DNA of 64,000 nt from Novosphingobium olei (GTDB lineage: Bacteria; Pseudomonadota; Alphaproteobacteria; Sphingomonadales; Sphingomonadaceae), in contig NZ_JABBGM010000005.1 of NCBI RefSeq assembly GCF_012927405.1, forward strand, positions 124,001 to 188,000. The letters run 5' to 3'. This document shows positions 1 through 6,529 of this stretch, piece by piece (positions within the stretch are counted from its first letter, which is position 1; each line of letters opens with the position of its first letter). Position numbers and translations under genes: made by a program. The notes under the pieces were generated by a model. The model was given only the letters and a program-made list of their open reading frames with translations, did no database searches and had not been told where the DNA came from.

Positions 1-543
1 GGCCGGCCCCACGCGCTCGGCAACGTCGCCCGCAAGCTGCAGGGCAAGACCGGGATCGAGGACTTCTTTGCCTGGATGCGCGAGAACTTCGACAACTCGA
101 TCTCGTGGAAGGATCTCGATTTCATCCGCTCGGAATGGAACGGTCCGTTGGTGATCAAGGGGCTGCTCGATCCCGAGGACGCGCGCGAAGCCGCCGCGAT
201 CGGCGCCGATGGTATCGTCGTTTCGAACCACGGCGGCCGACAGCTCGATGGCGTGCTGTCCACCGCACAGGCGCTGCCTCCCATTGCCGAGGCTGTGGGC
301 GACCAGCTCACCGTGCTTGCCGACGGGGGTGTGCGTTCGGGCCTGGACGTTCTGCGCATGCTGGCGCTCGGGGCGAAAGGTGTCTTGCTTGGCCGGGCCT
401 GGGCCTTTGCCCTTGCCGCGCGCGGGCAGGCCGGGGTCGAGCACATGCTCCGCCTGATCGACGCCGAGATGCGCGTCGCGATGACGCTCACCGGCGTCAC
501 CTCCATTGCCGAGATCGACCGGTCGATCCTCGCACAACGATAA
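1..543 (+). CDS. lldD: L-lactate dehydrogenase (FMN), C-terminal part
   Basis: This is the C-terminal ~180 residues of an FMN-dependent alpha-hydroxy acid dehydrogenase, which oxidises L-lactate to pyruvate at the inner membrane and passes electrons to quinone. The reading frame is open from base 1, so the start and roughly half of the usual ~390-residue protein lie upstream. The family's active-site motif [10 protein letters not shown] is visible at nt 223-252 and holds the catalytic His and Arg. The FMN-phosphate segments DGGVRSG and GRAW follow. A rhamnose symporter starts 24 bases downstream. L-lactate is an end product of L-rhamnose breakdown through L-lactaldehyde, so this enzyme probably serves a rhamnose operon extending to the left. 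A glycolate oxidase-type relative is possible but less likely. Confidence 0.9.
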   Translation, partial: GRPHALGNVARKLQGKTGIEDFFAWMRENFDNSISWKDLDFIRSEWNGPLVIKGLLDPEDAREAAAIGADGIVVSNHGGRQLDGVLSTAQALPPIAEAVGDQLTVLADGGVRSGLDVLRMLALGAKGVLLGRAWAFALAARGQAGVEHMLRLIDAEMRVAMTLTGVTSIAEIDRSILAQR

Positions 544-567
544 AACGACAAGGAAGGGATTGGATCG

Positions 568-1650
568 ATGGGCGGGAACCCTTTGCTGGGCGTGCTTTTC
601 CACTGGATCGGAGGGTTTTCCTCGGCCAGCTTCTACGTGCCTTACAAGCGCATCCAGCGCTGGTCGTGGGAAGTGTTCTGGCTTGCTGGCGGCCTGTTTT
701 CATGGGCGATCGCCCCTTGGGTCTTCGCTGCCTTGCGCACCGAAGACCTGCTCGGTGTGCTCTCGTCGGCTCCACGCGAAACGCTCGCCTGGTGCTGGTT
801 CTGGGGCGCGATGTGGGGCTTTGGCGGTCTCACCTTCGGGCTGACAATGCGGTATCTCGGCCTCTCGCTCGGCATGGCGGTGGCGCTAGGGCTGACCACT
901 GTCATCGGGACGATGGGGCCGCCGATCTTCCACGGCACCATTGGCGAAATCGCGGCCAAGTCCAGCGGACAACTCACCCTGCTGGGCATTCTCATCACCC
1001 TCGTCGGCATCGTCGTGGTCGCCCGTGCGGGCAGCGCCAAGGAACAGGACCTCGGCGGCCAGGCTTCGGAAGGCGTCGCCGAATTCGACTTGCGCAAGGG
1101 CCTGCTGATCGCGGTCTTCTCAGGCTGCATGTCGGGCTGCTTTGCTTGGGGGCTCGACGCCGGCCAGGCAATCCGCGACCTGACCCTTGCCGCCGGCACT
1201 GATCCGCTGAGCCAGGGCCTGCCGGTGCTCTGCGTCGTCCTTGCTGGCGGCCTGACCACCAATCTTCTGTGGTGCGCCTATCTCATCGGCAAGAACCGCA
1301 GCTTCGGCCAGTTCTTCGGCGCCGTCTCCGATCCCGAGAATGGCGGGCCGGCGCCGCTGCTGGCCAACTGGCTGCTTGCCGCGCTGGGCGGAACGCTGTG
1401 GTACGGCCAGTTCTTCTTCTACACGATGGGCGAAAGCCAGATGGGCCGCTTCGGCTTCTCGTCCTGGACGCTGCACATGGCATCGATCATCCTGTTTTCC
1501 ACGCTGTGGGGTTTCGCTCTCAAGGAATGGAAGGGCGCGAGCCGCCGCACACGTACGCTCGTCTGGACCGGCATCGCCCTGCTTGTCGGTGCGACTGTCG
1601 TCATCGGCATCGGCAACATGATCGAAGCTGCGACCGTGACCGCAGGCTGA
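568..1650 (+). CDS. rhaT: L-rhamnose/proton symporter RhaT
   Basis: This 360-residue integral membrane protein has about ten hydrophobic segments, close to the ~344 residues of the enterobacterial L-rhamnose-H+ symporter. The N-terminus (a short helix, then SFYVPYKRIQRWSWE and a GG..SW..APW segment) matches the RhaT family pattern. The ATG at 568 follows a strong ribosome site AGGAAGGG at 551-558. It lies 24 bases after lldD and before a DeoR-type regulator, which fits a rhamnose catabolic operon. No rhamnose isomerase, kinase or aldolase is present in the window; other pathway genes would have to lie upstream. Confidence 0.88.
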   Translation: MGGNPLLGVLFHWIGGFSSASFYVPYKRIQRWSWEVFWLAGGLFSWAIAPWVFAALRTEDLLGVLSSAPRETLAWCWFWGAMWGFGGLTFGLTMRYLGLSLGMAVALGLTTVIGTMGPPIFHGTIGEIAAKSSGQLTLLGILITLVGIVVVARAGSAKEQDLGGQASEGVAEFDLRKGLLIAVFSGCMSGCFAWGLDAGQAIRDLTLAAGTDPLSQGLPVLCVVLAGGLTTNLLWCAYLIGKNRSFGQFFGAVSDPENGGPAPLLANWLLAALGGTLWYGQFFFYTMGESQMGRFGFSSWTLHMASIILFSTLWGFALKEWKGASRRTRTLVWTGIALLVGATVVIGIGNMIEAATVTAG

Positions 1651-1733
1651 GCGCGACATCGTCAGGAACGATGGAATTCGCTCAATCCTTGCTGCATAGG
1701 CGTCACAGCAGGTTTCAGGGGCCAAACACGACC

Positions 1734-2504
1734 ATGCACGCGGCCGAACGCGAAAGAATGATCATCGAGGCGCTGCGCCCGACCGGGTTCATCAGCTATC
1801 GCGATCTGGAGGCGCTGCTGGATGCTTCCCCCGCGACGATCAGGCGCGACCTGACGCGCCTGGAAGAGGACGGCAAACTCGTCCGCGTCCACGGCGGGGC
1901 GAAACAGCGCGAAGAAGAGGCAGACACCCGCAACCTTCTTGGCACGCCGTTCGATCTGAACATCACGCAGAACCTGTCCTGGAAGCAGGCCATCGGCAGG
2001 GCGGCTGCAGCGCTGTGCCGCCCCGGTGAAGGCGTGATGATCGATGGCGGCACCACTACCTTGCAGATGTGCCCGCATCTTGACGGCCTTGGCCTGCAGG
2101 TGCTGACAAATTCGCTGCACATCGTGAACGCCCTGCTGGGTCAGGCCAGCACGCGCATCCTCGTCCCGTCGGGGGCGGTTTTCAGGGAACAGAACATCAT
2201 CTTGGCCCCTGCGGGCGAGGAATCCATGCCTCGCTTCCACGCCCCGCGGCTGTTCATGGGGGCCGCCGCTGTCGGTCCGCAGGGCGTCATGCAGGCCGAC
2301 CCCGTACTGGTCGCTGCGGAGCGGCGGCTGATCGACCGTGCCGAAAAGGTCATCCTGCTGGTCGATAGCAGCAAGTTCCGCACGGAATCAGGCACGATCG
2401 TGTGCGGTCTGTCCGAAATCGACACCCTGATCACCGACGGCAACATCTCCGATCACAGCGCGGCGATCATCGAGGACGCGGGAATAGAGCTGATTCGCTG
2501 CTGA
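1734..2504 (+). CDS. DeoR-family transcriptional regulator
   Basis: This 256-residue regulator has an N-terminal DeoR winged helix (about residues 1-60). The recognition helix lies in SPATIRRDLTRLEEDGKLVR and is followed by the family's VHGGA turn. The C-terminal DeoRC sugar-phosphate-isomerase-like sensor domain includes the DGGTTT loop that usually binds a phosphorylated sugar effector. The ATG at 1734 was chosen because the preceding in-frame codons do not resemble the family. It lies 83 bases after rhaT on the same strand, so it probably controls the rhamnose/lactate genes. The effector is not known from sequence. It converges on trmB with 4 bases between the stop codons. Confidence 0.88.
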   Translation: MHAAERERMIIEALRPTGFISYRDLEALLDASPATIRRDLTRLEEDGKLVRVHGGAKQREEEADTRNLLGTPFDLNITQNLSWKQAIGRAAAALCRPGEGVMIDGGTTTLQMCPHLDGLGLQVLTNSLHIVNALLGQASTRILVPSGAVFREQNIILAPAGEESMPRFHAPRLFMGAAAVGPQGVMQADPVLVAAERRLIDRAEKVILLVDSSKFRTESGTIVCGLSEIDTLITDGNISDHSAAIIEDAGIELIRC

Positions 2505-2508
2505 GCCC

Positions 2509-3225
2509 CTATCTGCGGCGGTAGCGGAAGTACCAGACCTCGTGCCCGTAGACGGTGCGGGCCTTGTGTTCGTAGCGGGTTTCGGGCCAGCCGCCGGGGC
2601 GCACCTGAAAGTCCCGCGCTTCCTTCGCCAGCCACTCAAACTGGTCGGTGTGGCGCTGCATCACGCCAAGTGCGTGGCGCAGATAGACCGCATGATCGGT
2701 ACCGAAGCGGAATTCGCCGCCCGGCCTGAGCTTGGCGGCGAACAGGTCTACCGGCCCATCGTTCATCATCCGGCGCTTGGCGTGGCGCGCCTTGGGCCAG
2801 GGATCGGGGTGGAGCAGGTAGAGGAACGAGAGCGCGCCATCGGGAATGCGGCGCAGCACTTCGAGCGCATCGCCATGGTGGATCCGCACGTTGCGGATCG
2901 GCGGATGCGCGCCGCCATCGCCATCGACGTGGGTCAGCGCCTGGGCCACGCCGTTGAGGAACGGTTCGGCGCCGATGAAGCCGTGATCGGGCAGCATGTC
3001 GGCACGGGCGGCCATGTGTTCGCCGCCGCCGAATCCGATCTCGAAATGAAGCGGGCAATCCTGCCCGAACAGCGCGAGGGCCGTGACCGGACCATCGGCG
3101 GGCACCGCGATCTGCGGCAGCAGGTTGTCGACCAGCGCCTGTTGCCCGGCGCGCAGGGGCTTGCCCTTGGCGCGGCCATAGAGGCGATTGATCGTGGTCG
3201 GGTCACCGGGCTTGTGGGCGGTCAT
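2509..3225 (-). CDS. trmB: tRNA (guanine-N7-)-methyltransferase TrmB
   Basis: This 238-residue enzyme makes m7G46 in the variable loop of tRNAs using S-adenosylmethionine. The SAM-binding motif EIGFGGGEHM is followed later by the family signature DPWPKARHAKRR. The C-terminal TDH segment is also typical. The open frame runs further upstream, but the ATG at 3225 gives the usual length and start. It is a stand-alone gene, convergent with the DeoR regulator and divergent from the LuxR-type gene at 3358. Confidence 0.93.
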   Translation of the reverse strand: MTAHKPGDPTTINRLYGRAKGKPLRAGQQALVDNLLPQIAVPADGPVTALALFGQDCPLHFEIGFGGGEHMAARADMLPDHGFIGAEPFLNGVAQALTHVDGDGGAHPPIRNVRIHHGDALEVLRRIPDGALSFLYLLHPDPWPKARHAKRRMMNDGPVDLFAAKLRPGGEFRFGTDHAVYLRHALGVMQRHTDQFEWLAKEARDFQVRPGGWPETRYEHKARTVYGHEVWYFRYRRR

Positions 3226-3357
3226 GGGCTCTCTCGGAAATTGCGGGGCCGATGGCAGGCATGGCGCGGTTTGGCAACCGGCGCGCGCCGAGCCGGTGGC
3301 TCCACGAAAAAATTGGGATGGACGCCCGCGGGGCCGTGTGATGATCAATCGACCTTG

Positions 3358-4203
3358 ATGGTAGCGGAACTGGCAGACCCCGATCTCGATGCGTCGCTGG
3401 GAGCGCTGAGCGACCGCGAGCGCGAGATCCTGGGCTTGCTGACCGCCGGGCACACAGTGAAGTCGATTGCGGGGCTTCTGGGCCGCTCCGAAGCATCGAT
3501 CAACGAACGCCTGCGCGATGCGCGCCGCAAGACCGGGATCGGCAGTAGCCGCGAACTGGCCCGGCTGCACGATGCCTGGGCGGCGGCACAGAAAAATCGG
3601 GACGAGAAAATCGATCTGCACACGGCTGATGGTGGAGCCGATCAGGGGTCCATGCCGCCCCGATCGGGGTGGCCCCTTTCGAAAGGAGCCCTTGCCATGC
3701 TGATCCTTCTACCCGCCATCGCTATCGGCGGCTTGCTGTCGATGACCGATTCGCCTTGGCGCGCCGCTGCGCCTGACCGCGCCACGACGGCGGCGGCGGC
3801 CCCATCGCCGCTGGTCGGCCGGTGGGCGCTCGACGTAGCACGCATTCCCGCCGAGGAGCGGCCCAGGGGCGTGACGATCGCCTTTGCGACCGGGGCGGAC
3901 CGCAAATGGACCACCGATGTCGAGATCACCGCGCCCGACGGTTCGGTAATGAAGGCGCATTCGACCGCTGCAACCGATGGCGTGGCGGTGCCGGTGAGCG
4001 GCAACTTCGCCGCCATCGATACCGCCTCGCTGCGCCAGCCCGCGCCGAACACGCTGGTGATGACGCTGGGCAAGGGGGGCCAGCCGATCTCGACCCGGGT
4101 CTATGCGGTAGCAAAGGACCGGCGCACGATGACCGAGACGATCGTGTGGGCGGGCAAGGACCTGCCCAAGCTTGAGACCACGGTGTTCCGACGCATCGAT
4201 TGA
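3358..4203 (+). CDS. Membrane-anchored LuxR-type HTH regulator
   Basis: This 281-residue protein begins with a LuxR/GerE-type helix-turn-helix (about residues 16-61, beginning LSDREREILGLL and ending near RRKTGI). A polar linker and one hydrophobic helix (about 110-129) follow. The remaining ~150 residues carry no recognised catalytic motif and should be periplasmic. The layout resembles the membrane-bound one-component regulators CadC and ToxR, but with a LuxR HTH in place of an OmpR-type domain. The ATG at 3358 is used because upstream codons are shadow coding over trmB. The gene ends before a strong terminator hairpin shared with convergent ctrA. The signal it senses and its targets are unknown. 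Confidence 0.75.
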   Translation: MVAELADPDLDASLGALSDREREILGLLTAGHTVKSIAGLLGRSEASINERLRDARRKTGIGSSRELARLHDAWAAAQKNRDEKIDLHTADGGADQGSMPPRSGWPLSKGALAMLILLPAIAIGGLLSMTDSPWRAAAPDRATTAAAAPSPLVGRWALDVARIPAEERPRGVTIAFATGADRKWTTDVEITAPDGSVMKAHSTAATDGVAVPVSGNFAAIDTASLRQPAPNTLVMTLGKGGQPISTRVYAVAKDRRTMTETIVWAGKDLPKLETTVFRRID

Positions 4204-4254
4204 AGAAGCATCGACCGAAGGAGCATCGACGGACGCCGCCGGCGCACAAAAGGA

Positions 4255-4284
4255 AACGGCTCGCGCTGGTGGACGCGAGCCGTT
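4255..4284. terminator. Bidirectional hairpin between LuxR-type gene and ctrA
   Basis: A perfect 11-bp inverted repeat (arms AACGGCTCGCG and CGCGAGCCGTT, 8-base loop) lies between two convergent stop codons. There is no long T tract, so rho-independent action is probable but not certain. Confidence 0.7.
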
Positions 4285-4312
4285 GCAGAGGTGTGAAGGG
4301 GGGTCGAGCGGT

Positions 4313-5014
4313 TCAGGCCGCTTCGATTGCACTCATGTCGTCCGGATCGCGCAGCACGTAGCCACGGCCCCAGACGGTTTCGATGTAGTTTTCGCCGCCG
4401 CAAGCATGCGCGAGCTTCTTGCGCAGCTTGCAGATGAACACGTCGATGATCTTGAGTTCGGGTTCGTCCATGCCGCCATAGAGATGATTGAGGAACATCT
4501 CCTTGGTCAGCGTGGTGCCCTTGCGGAGCGAAAGCAGCTCCAACATGGCGTATTCCTTGCCCGTGAGGTGGACGCGGGCGCTGTCGACCTCGACCGTCTT
4601 GGCGTCGAGGTTGACCGAAAGCTTGCCGGTGCGGATGACCGACTGCGAGTGACCCTTCGAGCGGCGCACCACGGCGTGGATGCGGGCGATCAGTTCCTCG
4701 CGGTGGAAGGGCTTGGTCACGTAGTCGTCGGCGCCGAAGCCAAACGAGCGGACCTTGCTGTCCATTTCCGAGATGCCCGAGAGGATCAGCACCGGGGTCT
4801 GCACCTTGGCGACGCGCAGCTTCTTGAGCACGTCGTACCCGTGCATGTCGGGCAGGTTCAGGTCGAGCAGGATGATATCGTAATCGTAGAGCTTGCCCAG
4901 ATCGAGGCCTTCTTCACCGAGGTCGGTGGAGTAGACGTTGAAACCCTCGGCGCTCAACATGAGCTCGATCGCCTTGGCGGTGGTCGGCTCGTCCTCGATC
5001 AGCAGCACACGCAT
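4313..5014 (-). CDS. ctrA: Cell cycle response regulator CtrA
   Basis: This 233-residue OmpR-family response regulator is the alphaproteobacterial master regulator CtrA. The receiver domain (residues 1-~115) begins [17 protein letters not shown] and has the phospho-Asp in [14 protein letters not shown] and the conserved Lys in DYVTKPF. The winged-helix DNA-binding domain (~130-225) contains the near-invariant segments [12 protein letters not shown] and [10 protein letters not shown]. The ATG at 5014 follows an AGGGGG ribosome site. The longer in-frame extension upstream is not conserved in the family. In sphingomonads CtrA mainly governs motility, envelope and DNA-uptake genes. TTAA-type half sites upstream suggest autoregulation. 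Confidence 0.97.
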   Translation of the reverse strand: MRVLLIEDEPTTAKAIELMLSAEGFNVYSTDLGEEGLDLGKLYDYDIILLDLNLPDMHGYDVLKKLRVAKVQTPVLILSGISEMDSKVRSFGFGADDYVTKPFHREELIARIHAVVRRSKGHSQSVIRTGKLSVNLDAKTVEVDSARVHLTGKEYAMLELLSLRKGTTLTKEMFLNHLYGGMDEPELKIIDVFICKLRKKLAHACGGENYIETVWGRGYVLRDPDDMSAIEAA

Positions 5015-5084
5015 GTAAGTGCCCCCTAATGCCATTCCCCGGCGCGGATCCGACATGGCCAGTCGTTTGTGATCCTGCGCTCTA

Positions 5085-5128
5085 TTAACCATAGGAGGAA
5101 TGAACGTTAAAGGTTAATTTATCGTAAC
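5085..5128. promoter_or_regulatory. TTAA cluster upstream of ctrA (possible CtrA box)
   Basis: Three TTAA tetranucleotides at 5085-5088 (extended as TTAACCAT), 5107-5110 and 5114-5117, plus a TAAC at 5125-5128, lie within 120 bases upstream of the ctrA start. CtrA binds TTAA-N7-TTAA. Here the best pair is offset by a base or degenerate, so this is a candidate autoregulatory region and not a perfect box. Confidence 0.4.
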
Positions 5129-5246
5129 CGCTCCAAAGTGAAGATGATCGTTTACGGCATTTTCCCTGAATATACGTGATCTTGCGGGCGGGAATGGATG
5201 ATGCGACGCAACACAAGCGCTTAAATTGAACCGCGCAAAGCCACCC

Positions 5247-6257
5247 TCAGGCGCCGGCGACTCCGAGGCTTGACGCGGCTTCGCGCAGGCGGCGGGCATT
5301 TTCCTGATCGTTGCGCAGCGCGGCAAGGCCATCCTGCAGCGCCTGCGCCGCACGCGCCGGCTGGCCTAGCTGCATGCGGCTGCGCATCAGCATGATCCAG
5401 CCTTCGGGGTTCTCGGGCCGCGCCTTGAGCTTGGCTTCAAGACCATCGACCATGCCGTTGATCATCGCTTCCTGCTGCCCCTTGGGTAGCCCGGCGGCGG
5501 CGCGCATCTCGGTGCTGGTCGGCCCGGGAATGGCCCCTGCGGCCAGTTTTGCGCCATCCGTGGCCATGCCGCCCGCCGGCGCTGCGAACTGCGCTTCGGC
5601 CAGGCGCTTCTCGACGTCGATCTTGTACTTGTCGGCAACGTCGCGAATCACCTTGCGGATGTCTTCGGCATAGGGCGCATCGGCCGGGGTATCGGCAAGC
5701 AGCGCGAACCACGCGTTAATCGCGCGGCGGTGGTTGCCGGCAAGGTCCATCGCCACCGCCTTGAAGTAGCGGGCGCGCGCGTCCTTGGGATCGAGCTTGA
5801 GCGCCTTGTCGAAGGCCGCGCGCGCATCGGGCGGGATCCGGCCTTCCTTGTTGCTGGCGAGCACCAGCGCCTCGCCCAGGAACGAGAAGGTTTCGGCATG
5901 CTCGGGATCGAGCTTGGTCGCCTTCCTGAGCGCGGTGGCCGCTTCGGCGTAGCGTTCGGTCTGGAAGTAGGACCAGCCGAGCATGCGCCAGCCTTCTGCG
6001 TCCTCGGGATTTTCGGCGAGCCGCTTTTCAAGCTTGGCGATGACATCGTCGACCGAGGGCGTCTGGCTTTCGGTCGGCGCGGGCGGCTGCGGCTGGACCA
6101 GCGCGACATCTTCGTGCGGCTTGCGGAAGGCGGCCACGCCGCCCGCGGCCAGGGCCACGGCGGCGGCAAAGCCCAGCACAACCTTGCCCGCGCGGCCGGA
6201 TGCCGCACCCGCTGGTGCGGGCGCCGTGCCGGTCGATCGGGAGTCAGCCTCGGTCAT
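5247..6257 (-). CDS. TPR protein, CcmI/CycH-like cytochrome c biogenesis factor
   Basis: This 336-residue protein has a short cytoplasmic N-terminus, one transmembrane helix (about residues 24-42) and a periplasmic region of tetratricopeptide repeats. The NPEDAEGWRMLGWSYFQTERYAEA unit recurs in variant form, including RPENPEGWIMLMRSR near the C-terminus. The layout resembles the C-terminal TPR part of CcmI (CycH), which hands apocytochrome c to the heme ligation complex. The ATG at 6257 follows an AGGAG ribosome site 7 bases upstream. It is divergent from an operon encoding a decaheme cytochrome, which supports a role in c-type cytochrome maturation. No other ccm gene is in the window, so the exact role is inferred. 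Confidence 0.7.
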   Translation of the reverse strand: MTEADSRSTGTAPAPAGAASGRAGKVVLGFAAAVALAAGGVAAFRKPHEDVALVQPQPPAPTESQTPSVDDVIAKLEKRLAENPEDAEGWRMLGWSYFQTERYAEAATALRKATKLDPEHAETFSFLGEALVLASNKEGRIPPDARAAFDKALKLDPKDARARYFKAVAMDLAGNHRRAINAWFALLADTPADAPYAEDIRKVIRDVADKYKIDVEKRLAEAQFAAPAGGMATDGAKLAAGAIPGPTSTEMRAAAGLPKGQQEAMINGMVDGLEAKLKARPENPEGWIMLMRSRMQLGQPARAAQALQDGLAALRNDQENARRLREAASSLGVAGA

Positions 6258-6529
6258 CGCTTGCTCCTGCCCTGCGCCGCCCATGCGCGCAACGTCTTAT
6301 CGACGCGCCGCATATCGCGCACGCGCCGCCAAGCGCAAGAGAACGCCGCACTTGCGGCGGCCGCCCGCCTTGGGCGGTCGCCTTCGCGGGGCAAATTGCT
6401 GCTGGCAAACGGGCCGTCTTGCGCTAAGGTCAGGCTCCAAACGGGTTCGCGCCAAACGGAAAAGACGACAGGGGGGCAAACGCGCGCGCACCAGCGCCGG
6501 TCTCTCTGTGGGCGGGGGACACTGGACCT
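6258..6529. promoter_or_regulatory. Divergent intergenic region before the electron-transfer operon
   Basis: These 272 bases separate the TPR gene from the oxidoreductase gene and should hold both promoters. A GC-rich imperfect inverted repeat is present near 6350-6385. No clear CRP-type TGTGA-N6-TCACA site was seen, and no gene is supported. Confidence 0.4.

Noticed and set aside
3226..3357. N-terminal extension of the LuxR-type gene through the open frame starting at 2542
   Set aside because: The extension reads through the antisense of trmB and matches no domain.
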